NCBI GenBank assembly: GCA_037179335.1
Contig: JAKZHN010000041.1
Span: 186,001-250,000, forward strand
Reading direction: 5' to 3'
Length of the DNA stretch: 64,000 nucleotides
Source: Cyclaneusma minus
Taxonomy: Eukaryota; Ascomycota; Leotiomycetes; Marthamycetales; Marthamycetaceae
The number at the start of each line of letters is the position of its first letter. The stretch's first letter is position 1. Below are positions 32,464 to 45,760 of the stretch, in pieces. The notes under the pieces are model-generated. The model was not told the DNA's origin, ran no database searches, and saw nothing but the letters and a program-made list of their open reading frames with translations. Made by a program: the position numbers and the translations under genes.

Positions 32464-35400
32464 GTTTTATAAAATTAGCCTTTTATAGCCTTGTATAATA
32501 AATCCCAATATTTTTATAAATCTTTTAAATTCAATTTAATAAAACGGCTTTATTAGCCTATTCGCTATTATTTTATTTATAGAAATATACTTAATTGTAA
32601 GCTTTTTTATTTTAATCCCGAATAAAATAATATATTATAGTTATATATTTAAAGCATTTATAGACTTTTAAATTTTTAATTATATAAAGGGATTTTTAAT
32701 TATTTTTAAGCATTTGGATAAATTGTAAATTCTTTTTAATACATTAAAAGAATTCCAAACTCTTAAAAATTTAACCAAATTATTGGCCTTGCTTGGTATA
32801 ATTAAATAGGATAATATATTTGGATTTAATTGAAAAAAATAAAAATATACTATTAGTTTTTGCTTTTCTATAATATTAATTTATTATAAAATATAGCAAT
32901 GGGTTTAAATACGCTTATCCGGTTAATTTTGTGGCTAACTTAATTAAAATTTAAATAAATTACCAATTTATAACATATTTTTTTTTAAAGATTATAGCAT
33001 ATTTTATAAAGGATTATTAAATTAATATAGCGCAATGAAAATTTAAAGGCATAATTATAATAAATTAATAGATTATTTATATATTAAGCCAGCTTTTCAA
33101 TTGCAAAGGCAATATTTGGATAAATAAAAATTATAGTAAATATAAAGCTTTTAATAATTTGCTGGTATATTTCAATATTTATACGCTTGTTATTAAAAGC
33201 GGAAGATTTGAAGGCTTTATAATTATTTATAGGAATATACTTAATTAAAAATCTAAATTTGGCTATATTAATATTTTTTACTATTTCGCAAAAGTATTAT
33301 TTTTAATTAAAATAAAGGGTTTTAGCCTTTTGGTCTTTTTTTACTTTTATATTGAAAATTTTAAAAATCTTTTTTTTAAATTTTTTAGCGTTAAATCAAA
33401 ACAAAAGCTGGAAATAAAATTAGGTAAGCTATGTTTTATTGCAGGCAATTATAATAATATTATTAATATATACCAAAAGAATAATACTATATTTTAGATA
33501 TTTATAAATACAAAGGTCCGCAAGGCTTTAAATAAAATCCCATTTTTCTATTTTTTTTAATAAATAATAAATAATTTTTAACTGCTTATTTTAAATTATA
33601 TAAGTTTTTAAGAATTTAAAAAATATGATTTAGTAAAGTAATAAGCCTTTTAAAAGGATTTAAATAAATTTTAAATATTATTTTGGCTTTAATAAAAGCG
33701 TTTTTAATATTGAATTATTTTTATTTAAAAATTTTATAAAAACTAATAGAAAAGAAAAAATAAAAGAAGTTTATATAAACCGTTAAGGCAAAAATATCGT
33801 TATAATCTTTTTTAAATACCTAGCTAAAGCTTTAAGCTATTAGCCAAGCTTTAAATTATTTAATAGTTTTGTTAATTTTGATTTTAATGATATATACCCA
33901 TTTAATAAAAACCAGATTTGATTTTTTTAGCTTTTTAATATATTTCCACGTTTTATTTTATATTAAAAGTTTTAGCTTTTTAATTATAGCAAGCTTTTAT
34001 TATTTATAATAAGGATTTTCGAAATTAACGGCTTTTTTATAAAATTAAAAAATTCTAATTTTGCAGATTTTTATTGCTAAAAAGCATGTTTTTATAATTA
34101 AATTTATAAGCTTTTTAATATTATTAATACTGTAATTAATATATGCAATTATAGCTTAAATAGTTTTGTGAAATTTGGCGTTATAGCCTACAGCTTTAAA
34201 ATTATCTTTTTTCTCTTTATTATTTAGCATTAGTTTTTATAAAATATTGCTTAATTTTAAAAGCCGGAGTATTATTTATAAAAAAAAATAGGAGGAGTAG
34301 GAATTTTAGGAAGGTCCGGAATAGTATTATGATTATTAATTTTAATATAATTGCTAATTGAAATAAAGGCGGGGATTTTTATGTAAGGGATTAATAAAAG
34401 CTTTTGAATGGATTTCTTTTAAGCAATATTTTTAACTTTCCGTTAGGCTTTAATTTTTTTAGGCTTGAAATTTAATTAATTTAAATTATTTAAATTATTA
34501 ATAAAATTGGTAAAAAATAAAATCATAAACGCATTTAATATTATAAAAATTAGCATATACATTATTATAAAGGTTGGTATAAATATTAGTATATTTTAAG
34601 CTGTAGCCAATATATTATATTATAGCACCTTTAATATATTATATTATAGTATTTTTAATATATTATATTATAGCATTTTTAATGCGCTAAAAATTAGCCT
34701 ATTTAATAAATTAAACTGCGATAAATTATTTAATATATGCTATAGCAAAACATTAAATTTATTATTAATAGCTTTTAATTTCTTTATAATAGTAGCGTCC
34801 AAGTTTTTAATATTAAAATGCCTTTTTTTTGCCTATATGATTTTATTATTTTGATTTAATTATTATATTTAAAATTCCCCGGATTTTTAAATTAAGCTTT
34901 AATCCCAATTTAAATTTCCAAATCTTAACTTTATTTATATAATACTTATATCACAATTTTAAAAAATAAATTTCAAATTATTTTATAATAATATTAAAAT
35001 ATCCTATAAAAATATTAAGGCAATCGGTATTAATAAGCTTATAAGATAATTGGGTTTTAAAAAACAATTTTTAAATTTAAATAAAAAATATATAGGAATT
35101 TAAATATCCTAATATTATAAATAAAAAATGAAAATCCGTTTTAGGCTTTTTTAAAATTAGTAAAATAGCCTTTAATAATTAGATTAATAAAACCGCAATT
35201 GCTAATATAAGCATTATATTTGGCAGCTTTATTTTAAGATTTCAGCGGCAATTTTACCTTTTTAAATAAAGCTTAAATATTAGCTTCCAATTGCTAAATT
35301 CCTTATTTTGCAAGGCTATTTTAATAAAACAAAGTTATTATAATAAATTACGCTTTAATTCCTTTAATATAAATCCATTATTTAATTGCTTTAAAAAATT

Positions 35401-36230
35401 TAAAAGCATTATTATTATAGGCTATTTTAATTTTTCTTTTTCAAATTGGTTTTTAATTTATAAAATCTATTTTTAAAAAGCTTAAATAGCACTATTTTTA
35501 ATAATTAATAGAATAGCTTAAATATTTTATATAAAGCTATTAATAATATATAAAAAATACCAGGTTTTATAAAAAACAAATAGAAAAAAGGTCCAGCAAT
35601 ATTAAATTAAATAAGTGTAAATTTAACGGTTTTATATTGATTTAATTTTTTTTAAAAAGAAATTAAATTTGATAAAAAAAATATTTAATAGGTTTTATAA
35701 TTAGCTAAAAAGGGGATTTTAATAGGTTTTACCAATATAGTAATTTTAAAATATTGCCAATTATAATATTATTAAGGTAGCAAAGTTTTTCATATTATAA
35801 ATTAAAAGAATTTAGCTTAAAGGGCGTAAAATTTAAAGGCTTTAAAAAAGGGGAAAGAGTTATAAAAATAGCGTTAATTATAATAGTATTTGCTTTAGCA
35901 ATAAAAGCGTACCTTTTATATTTTTGGCCTATATTAAATATAATATACAATTTATAATTCATAGTGGCGCTAATAATTTGGTTGTCCAATTTATTTTTAT
36001 AAATCTTTTTTTATTAAAATAATCTGATAAGCCAATTATATATAATTTTTGATCCAAAATTAAATTAATTTTAAATTTTGAAATAATTTTTTTTTATTAA
36101 AAGCAGTAATAACCCGTTTAAATATTTAATTTTTATAGTATTTTAATAAATGGCTGATAGCATTTTTCTATTAATTTTTATAATATATAATAGCATTTTT
36201 TTAAATTATTTTAAAAACAAACTAAGAAAA

Positions 36231-36428
36231 AGGGCGTTTAATTTGGTGTGACCTAATATAAAACGCTAGTTATAAGGGTAAATAAAATATTGTATTAATT
36301 GCTTAAGATTTTAAATTAAAGGCATTTTCAAATTGTAAATATTAAATTATAAAAAACGCTAATCCTATTCTAACTAAGCAAAATGCTATATAATTACCTT
36401 TATAATAGCTATAGCATCTATTTTTTAA
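36231..36428 (-). repeat. Copia B 3' LTR, strongly mutated copy
   Basis: Pairs with 48,768-48,957. Where the other copy reads GCTAAGCGGAGTGCCACGT this one reads ACTAAGCAAAATGCTATAT, a run of G-to-A and C-to-T differences. Boundaries are approximate. Confidence 0.8.
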
Positions 36429-38654
36429 GATTTCCCTATAAAAGCTATTTTATAGATTTATATAATTATTTTTAATATTTTTATAAATTATTTAAATTAA
36501 CTTTTTACAACGGCTTGGTTAATTTATTGGCCACTATTTTATTTATTAATATATATTTAATAATAAGCTTTTTTTTTTCTTTAAATTTTTAATAAAGTAA
36601 TAGAAACTATTTATATATTTTAATTTCTTTTAAATTTTGGGATTTTTAATTAGGCATAAAAATCCGATATTATTTTTAAATATACAAACGCTATTTGGAT
36701 TTCGTTTAATATATTATAAATAGCCTAGATTTTGGAAAATTTAAACTAGCTGTTAATTTTGCTTGGTATAAAATAAAAGGGCAATATATTTGGATTTAAT
36801 AAATAAAATAATTACGAATTTTTGCTTTTTGCTAGCCTATAAAATCGATTCGCTATAAAATAGAATTATGCTTTTAAAAACGCTAATTCAATTAATTTTA
36901 TTGCTAATTTAATTAAAATTAAAATAAATAGCAATTTTAAAATATTTTACCTTAGGCTTATAATATATTTTATAATTTATAATAATATTAAAATATTTTA
37001 TCAAATCTTTAAAAATTTTATTATAATGCTTTAATAAATTAGCCATATATTGTATTAATTATTCCAAAGCAAAAGCTATATTTAATTTAATAAGCATTAC
37101 AATAAATGTAAAGCTGCCTATTATGTTTTGGTATTTTTTAATATTAATTTAAATATTATTAAAAGAAAACAATTAAAAAGCATTATAATTGGCTATAGCT
37201 TTTTTAAAAAAATAAGCTATAGCATTGGTAATCCTAAATTAATTTAATATAATTTAAAAATACTGCTTTTAATTAATATGAAAAGCCTTGGTTTTCTGGT
37301 TTTTTATTACTTTTATATTAAATTTTTTAGAAATCTCTTTTAAACTTTTAATATTAAAGCAATTAAAAAGCTTAAAATAAAATTAAAAAAACTGGGCCTT
37401 ATTTTTGCAAATTGCAATTATATTATTAATATATATCAAAAGCTTAATTTTGCATTTAGGATGCAAATAAATATATAAATTAGCCAAGCTTTAAATAAAT
37501 TTCCATTTTTTTATTTTAGACTTTATTAAAAAATTCCAATTTCTTGCAGCCTATTTTAATTTGTAAAAAAAAAAGAATTAAAAGAAACCTTATTTTCCAA
37601 AATAATAATGCCCTTTAAAAAATTAGAAAAATTTTAAATAGCATTTAGCCTTTATAAAGGCATTTTTAATATTAAATTGCCAGTATTTAAAATTTTCTTG
37701 GGGAATAAAAAATAAAAACAATTGAAAAATATTTATGCAAATAATGGAGGCAAATATCTCGATATAATTTTTGCCAAATATTTAATTAAAGTTATAAGCA
37801 ATAAATCTAGCTTCAAATCATTCTATTTTTCGATTAATAATTATTTTAATTATATATATTTACTTAATAAAAACCAAATTCGCTTTAAATAAATATTTTA
37901 TTATTTATTAAATTTTATTATTTAAGAATAAAATAACGTTTTTAATTATAGCTGCTTTTTAGCGCTGGCTATAAATTGGATTATTTATAGCTTTTTTATA
38001 TATTTGCGAAATTTTAATATTGTAAATTTTTATTGCTAAAAAGCATTTTTTATCAAAGAGTTAATTAGGTTATTTAAATTTCTATTATTATAATTAATTT
38101 GCGCCAATATAATTGTAATAATACGCCGTAGTTTTTCTTTTTCTTTTTCCGTTTTTTTTTTATTTAAATTGGTATTATTATTTTTGTATTAGCGTTTTGC
38201 AGCTTTTATAAAATAAAAATAATTATTAAATAAAAAGTTAAATTTAGAAAATTTGGTAATTTTAGCGGCGGGTGAATTGGATATGGTATTTTTATTGATT
38301 TTAATATAATTGTTAATTGGAATAAATGCTGAAGTTTTTACTTTTAAAATAGCTTTTATATATAATTTTTTAATTTTTTTATTTTGCTTTTTTTAAAATA
38401 AAAAGCGCCAATAGCTAATTTGAAAAACTATTAATTTAAAAGCGTTTAAATTAATAATTGGAGTTTTTATAAAACTTAATAGATTTTGCGCTATATTTAA
38501 TATATTATATTATAATTAAAGCCTTATATTATACCAGTTAAATTTTTAAAAATTGGCCTTTTTTTAAATTTAGCTTTTGCTAATTTTAATAATTTATTTT
38601 ATATAATATTTAATAATATAGGCTATATTATAATATTTAATATAGCGGTAAAAA

Positions 38655-38884
38655 TATCACACGGGGCCGAGAAGGGTGCCTTGCGGGCACCCTACAAAGC
38701 ATATGCGCTAGAGGTGCGCAAAAAAAGAGCATTGCTTATTAAAAAAGCTAGGCAAGGCTTTTAATATATAATATTTAAGCGCTGCTATTTTTATTTAAAA
38801 AAGGCAGCAGTTATGTTTTATAGCTAAAAAATATATATAATATATTTTATTTATTTATTTATTTTTAACTATTATAATAAAATA
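38655..38884 (+). repeat. Gypsy 5' LTR with GC-rich 5' end
   Basis: Starts TATCACACGGGGCCGAGAAG (probably TG at the end originally). Its first ~70 bases keep a GC-rich sequence containing the dyad GGGTGCC...GGCACCC. The rest is AT-rich and matches the 3' LTR. Confidence 0.85.
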
Positions 38885-40899
38885 ACCGCTTTTATTTTAA
38901 AAGGCAATAATTTATCAAAATAATAATTATTTAATTTATTAGCCACAAATTCGGCGATAAATTTATTTATAAAAAATTTATTAAAAGCCTTAAAAATTAA
39001 TTTTGCGCAATTTTAAAAACGCTTAATATTGGTAATAATACCGGTAAAATTTATAGGCCAAATTAAAAACTTATATTTAATAAAGATAATAATATATTTA
39101 TTAATAATGCTAATAAATGCATTGCCAATATTAATAATTAAGATATTTTAGCCAAAAATATAAAGATATTATATAAAGGCGAAATTAATTAAGCTTTTGC
39201 TTTTAGCTTAATTTAAGGCTAAGCAAATTTGAATTTTAATAATTTTATAGCCATTTAATAAATTATTTAAAAATTTAAAGCCAAAAGAAATTGCAATTTT
39301 TATTTATAAATGCAGCCCGTTTAGCTTAAATTTTAATAATAAATAATTGATTATTAAAAGATTTTATATATCTCAAAACTTTTATATATTCAATATTAAT
39401 CTATATTAAATACGCAATATATAAAAATATTATAAATAATTTGACTGCTTATATAATTATTTTAATCTGCAATTTTTTTAAAAAAAAAATATATATTTAT
39501 TATATTTTAATTGCATTTAAAAATTGTATACATATTATATAATAATATTATTAATAATATTATAAATTAAAGAACATTTTATAAAAAAAATTAAAACTTT
39601 AATATTAAATATAATAAATATGGAATAATAATATATATTATATATATTAAACCAATTTGCTAAAAGAGCTTAAAAAAACTTTTATTATAAAATAAAAATT
39701 TTGCTTTTTTATATAGAAAATATGCTTTTTATATTTTTTAATATAAAAAATAATACAGCAATTTAATATTCATTTAATTATAAAAGCAAAAAACATAATT
39801 ATTATTAAAATAAAAACTAATAATACGGTTAAAATTAATATTGGTTTTTTTTGTATTTTAATTATAATTTTAATAATTATAGCCTAGCTAATTATATTTA
39901 TAAAAAAAATTGCTAACAGCCTAAATATAAAATTTGTAAATATAAATAGCTTAATAATAAAATATATATTTTATATAATAATAGCTTTAATAATTATAAA
40001 AAAAAGCCAATTATATAAAAATAGCTTTAATTATAATTATAATTATTATAATTATAATTTAAATAAATATAATTAAAGCTGTTTTATAAAAGCCGCAAGT
40101 AGAATTTCGAATTTTATAAATTATAAATACAAATATAATAATTAGGGGGGGGGAAATACCAATAATTGCCTGATTTAATAATTTTTTTATAAAATAAAAA
40201 TATATAATAATTATTTATTTAATTATAATTAATATGTAAAATATAAATTTCGCTTTTGTTTTTATTAATAATAAATTAAATAAAAGATTTATATTATTAA
40301 TATTTATAAAAAAATAAAAATAAATTAATACATATATATAATATTTATAAATTTGCTTTTGAAATAAAAATAAAATAAAAGTTAAATAATATTATAAATT
40401 TTTTATTAAATTTTTTAATAATAAAAGTAATATAAAAGATTAAAGCATTAAAATATATAAAGTATTTGGATATTTATATAACTTGCTTTTAAATATATTT
40501 TAGCTGAAATAAATAAATAATAAGTATTATAATTAGGCTAAAGCCAGCTTTATTTATAAATGCTAAATTAAATATAAAATTATTGCTTAAAATAAGCTAA
40601 ATAAATTAAGAAAGCTAAATGCAATAATTTATACTTTAAATATAATCAGTAAAGAATTATTATATATAAAATATTTTATATATAAAAGCTAAAAATATAA
40701 TATTTAGCAAAATAAATAAAAGGCTGTTTTTTATAAAAATTACTATAAATTTAAATAAAACTCCTATTATATATATATATTAAATAAAATACCAAAATCT
40801 TGATATATTTTTAAAATTATAAATTGCCAAATATTAAAAATATTTATAAAAATATATAGTAAAATTAAAATTAAAATTAAAGCAAAAAATTAAAATATA

Positions 40900-41200
40900 T
40901 AATAAAATATATAATAAAATATATAATAAAATATATAGTAAAATATATAATAAAATAAAATAAAAATTAAAATAAAAATACAAATAAAAATACAAATAGA
41001 AATAGAAATAAAAATAAAAATAAAAATTAAAATAAAAATTAAAATAAAAATTAAAATTAAAATTAAAATTAAAATTAAAATTAAAATTAAAATTAAAATT
41101 AAAATTAAAATTAAAATTAAAATTAAAATTAAAATTAAAATTAAAATTAAAATTAAAATTAAAATTAAAATTAAAATAAAAATTAAAACAAAAATTAAAA
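40900..41200. repeat. Low-complexity AAAATT/AAAATA array
   Basis: An A-rich array of short words that becomes a nearly perfect (AAAATT)n hexamer run of about twenty copies at 41,048-41,175. It lies within the Gypsy body, between the expected gag and reverse-transcriptase regions, so it expanded after the element inserted or inside its decayed copy. Confidence 0.85.
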
Positions 41201-43865
41201 TTAAAATTACAATATAAAAAATATAAAAAATTAAGCTATTTTAAAAATATTTTTAATGCACCAAAAGCTGGTATATTATTTATATATTTTAATTAAAATT
41301 ATATTATAAAACTTAAAATAATTTTATTTTATTAATTTATTTATAAGCTATTTAAAAAAATAGGTAATTACGCTAAAAGAATATTTTAATAATGCATTAA
41401 CAAAAGGCTAAATTTATAAATTAAAAAGCCTAATAAAAGCTTTTATATTATTTATATTTATATATTAATTATAAGAAATTAAATAACAGTGTTATTAAAA
41501 ATTATTGCCGATTGTTTTTAATTAATAACATTTTAATTAAATTAAAAAAAGCTAAATTTTTTATTAAGCTACATTTTAAAAATGCGTATTATAAAAATTA
41601 TAATATATATATATATAATATAGCTATTTTAAATATTTGGTAATATTATTAAAATTAATAAATACACCAATTATATTTTAGGCTTATATAAATATAATAT
41701 TTAAAAGGTTTTCAAATATTATTATAATGGTTTATTTTAATAATATTTTAATTTATTTAAAAAGAATTAGCAAATATAATAAATATATAAAAACCGTATT
41801 CAAAAAACTATAAAATTATTTTTTATTTGTAAAGAAAAGCAAATATAAATTTAAAATAAACAAAATTTTATTTTTAGGCTTTATAAAAAAACACAATATA
41901 TATATAAAATTAAAAAAATACGCATTATTTAAAAATAATTTATATTAGTTATATATATATAATTATGATTACTTTTAAAATAAGCCAATTTTTATAAGCA
42001 ATTTATTTTAAAATATAATAGAATTATATTGCCTATAATTAATTTGCTTACTAATAATAAATATATATATAAAAGGCTTATTTAAATAGCTTTTAAAAAT
42101 GCAAAAGGCCTTTTAATATAGTAAAAATATATTTGCAAGCAAGCTAATATTGCAATATTTTAATTTTATAAAGTATTTACAAATTATATACAATGCTTTG
42201 AAATTTGCAATATTGGAAATTTTAAAATAATTTAAAATTTTAAATAATTTAATATAATATTATTAATATTTAATAGCTTTTTAATTTTATAAATTAATCA
42301 ATATAAAGCTAATATATTAAATATATAATATTAAGTTATTTGCAATTATAAACTTTTTTTAATATTAAAAGCAATATATTAAAGGCGTATATTATAAAAT
42401 TTAAATGCTTTTAAATTATAATAATTTATATTGTTTTATAAATGCAAAAGAATATAATAAATATTAAATAAAATAGGCTAGAAAATTAAAGGTTTATAAT
42501 TTTAATATTAAATATAATACGGAAATCAAAACTTTTGCTAATTCTTTTTTTAATAGGCCAGATTATAAAAAAGCAATAAAAGTATTTAAATAAAAATATT
42601 AAAAGGGTTTCTATTTATATTTTAATTAAAATTATTAAATTATTGAATTAATATTATATATTTTATTCATATATTATAAATACAAATTTTTAAATTAAAA
42701 ATTATATTTTATTTGAACTATAAAACTTTAAAAGACAAAGTAATTAAGGCAAGCTTTATAATTACTTTTAAGGCTTAAAATAATAATAAATATAAACTTA
42801 AAATATAAAATTAATTTATATTATATAAAAATAAATAATAGCAATTTAAAAATAATACATTATATAAAAAAAGCAAATTATATATTATATAATAAACTTT
42901 TATATATTTATTATAATAGCAAATTAGCAAGCTATTTTAAAATAAATTAAATATTAACTTTAATTTATTATAAATATTATTAGCCGAATATAAAACCAGA
43001 AATATAAAATTATATATATAATTGGTATATTTGCTAGTAAAATAAAATTTGCCAATATATATTTTATAATTAATTATAAACTTTTATTATAAATTTACTA
43101 AAATTATAATATCTAAATAAAATATATAATATTGTTTTAAACATAATAAATTATTATATTAAGGCTATATAATTTTTATATACAATTAAAAATGTTAATG
43201 TATAATTTTTAATAAAATTATTATATTTAATTATAGCTTGGTATTTATTAATATATTATAAAAAGCTTTTTGCTATAAAATTTATATAATATATAAATAA
43301 AATATTATATTTTACCTTTAAATAAATAAATAAATCAAATAAATGAACCAAAATTTAAAAGCTTATATATAATATTATTATAATAATAAAACAATAAATT
43401 AGGCAATTTAATTAGCTATAATAAAATGTGTTTATAATAATATATATAAAAAGTATGCTTTTTTTTATAATATATAAATATTATTTATAAATTAGTATTA
43501 ATTTTTTTACATAATTTATAAAAATTAAAATGTTTAATATAAAAAAGCAAAAAAAAACAATATATAGCTAGTATATACTATTATAAAAATTGAAAAAATA
43601 CTATTAATAAATATATAAAAAACGATAAAGCTATAAATTTTAATAAAGAAAATAGGGTTTGATTATTTATTAAAAATATATATTTTAAAACCGAAAAGCT
43701 AGTAAAACGATATATAGGCTTTTTTTATTATTAAAAAAATAAAAGCCCAAGCCTATTATTTAAAATTGCTATTTAAATTTTAATTAAAAGAATTATATAA
43801 TATTCTTTATATTAGTTTTTTTTAAATTTGCTAAAGGATTTTAAAATAATATATATAAATAATAT

Positions 43866-44016
43866 TTTATAAACTTTATAAATTTTATAAATTTTATAAA
43901 TTTTATAAATGTTATAAATGTTATAAATATTACAAATGTTATAAATGTTATAAATATTATAAATATTATAAATATTATAAATATTATAAATATTATAAAT
44001 ATTATAAATAATATAA
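43866..44016. repeat. 10-bp tandem array (TATAAATNTT)n
   Basis: About fifteen copies of a 10-mer that drifts from TTTATAAATT to TATAAATATT along the array. It lies in the 3' part of the Gypsy element. Confidence 0.85.
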
Positions 44017-45529
44017 ATAATAATAAATTACAAGTTAAAAAATTTATAATATTTTTAAAAATCCAATTTATATATATTAATTTTATAATTTTTATATTTT
44101 ATATTATATTATCAAAATTTTGGGTTTTGTTTTATATTAAAAAAAAAAAAAAAAATTTTTCATTAAATATATATAAAAGAGTATTAAATAATATTAAATA
44201 TTGATTGCCATATATATTAGGGTATAAATTAAACAAATACGTTTAATTAAGGCTATTATAATAGCTATAATATTTTTAAATATATTGCGTATTTTATATT
44301 TTAAAAAAATATAGGTTTTAAAGCAAAACAAATTCCGGCAGCTTTTATATTATTTTTTAATTGGGTTAAATTATTATTATAATTAATATATTGGTTTTTT
44401 TTAAAATAATAATAATAGTAAAATATAAAAATATTATAAGCTGCATGAAATAAAACAATTTAAACAGCGGGAATTTATAAAATAATAAATTAATTAATAA
44501 AAAACAAAAAAAAACAAAATATAAATTTATTATATAATAAAAAGATTTATAATTATTATAATAATTATTATATTTAAAATTATTTGCAGCTTAGCTATAA
44601 ATATTAAAAATTTTGAAAAAAAAAATTAAATAAAAGCTTTATATATAGCAAATATAAATGCGAATTTAAAATACAAATACGGATTTGGTAAAAACATAAT
44701 TTAAATTTTGCGGCAAAATTGCAAATTTAATATTATTATTATAATTATAGCTAAAAAATTTATTATATAAAGCTTAAATAAGCCGCTGCTAAAAAATATT
44801 ATTTTACAATCAAAAAATATTAAAGGCTATAATATTAAAATTAAAAAAAAATAAGCAAAAGAAAAAGAAAAAGGGCCTAATCTTCGCTAAAAAAAATCTA
44901 TATTAAAAAATCTATATAAAGCAATAAAAAAACCTGGCTTTATATAAATGAAGCTTTAATAAGGCCTAATATAATTATTATAATATAAAAACTATTAAAA
45001 GAAGAATTGCCGAGAAACTAAAAAAAAATGCAATTAAAAATTAATATATTATTATTATAAAAAATGCATAATGTGCGTATAAAAGCAAAGGGCAAAAAAT
45101 TAGAAAAACCCTAAAATTATTTATTTCAAATAAGCCGTTACTACATTAATTTTTTAATATTTGTAAAACAAATATGCGCAAAAACGGGAAAAGCATATAT
45201 AAGCTAATAAAAACGATAGAATCCTAATAAACTTTAATATAAAAAAATAAAAATAAAAACAATAAAAACAATAAAAACAATTAAATAAAAATATAAAATT
45301 AATTAATAATAAATAGCGTAAATTATATATTAAAATAGAGATTTTAAAAATTAGGCGAAAACAAATTTAAAAATAAATATTAATAATAGCGAATTAATAA
45401 AAACCTATTAATTTACGCAATTAAAATAAAAGGCCGAAATTAATAACCAAAGCCAAATATTGGATTATCGGAAAGCAAAAATCAGCACTCGGAAGCTCCG
45501 GGGCTTAAAACTATAAAAAAAAAGATAAT

Positions 45530-45760
45530 TATTATATAGAGCTAAAAAGGATATTTTGCGGGTATTTTATAAAATATATATATATTAAAAATGCGCAAAA
45601 AAAATCATTATTTATTAAAAAAGCTAAGCAAGTCTTTTAGCCTATAATATTTAGGCACTGCTATTTTTATTTAAAAAAGGCAGCAGCTACTTTTTATAGC
45701 TAAGAAATATATATAATGTATTTTATTTGCCAATTTATCTTTGACCATTATAATAAAACA
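45530..45760 (+). repeat. Gypsy 3' LTR, strongly mutated copy
   Basis: Aligns end to end with 38,655-38,884. In the first 26 bases the differences I can read are all C-to-T or G-to-A (for example GGGGCC against AGAGCT). The copy ends ...TAATAAAACA, which preserves the canonical CA end. Confidence 0.85.

Larger units (their letters stand above)
38655..45760 (+). mobile_element. Ty3/Gypsy LTR retrotransposon, full length but decayed
   Basis: A 7.1 kb element flanked by LTRs at 38,655-38,884 and 45,530-45,760. Reverse transcriptase is readable on the plus strand. 41,727-41,760 gives the YLDDILIY motif as YFNNILIY, and just upstream the PxxFxAYIN segment reads with TAG in place of Gln. Downstream ILFLGFI matches the conserved FLGxI word. 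The integrase zinc-binding region is at 42,966-43,036 (YYKYY-stop-PNIKPEI, then a Cys followed by a TAG where Gln is usual). All inferred changes are C-to-T or G-to-A apart from one Cys-to-Trp. No target-site duplication is evident: the flanks are AAAAA and TCAAT. It sits inside Copia B and is therefore the youngest of the three. Confidence 0.85.

Noticed and set aside
27466..44016. Regular repeats that could be mistaken for CRISPR arrays
   Set aside because: They are head-to-tail microsatellites without spacers, in a eukaryotic genome.
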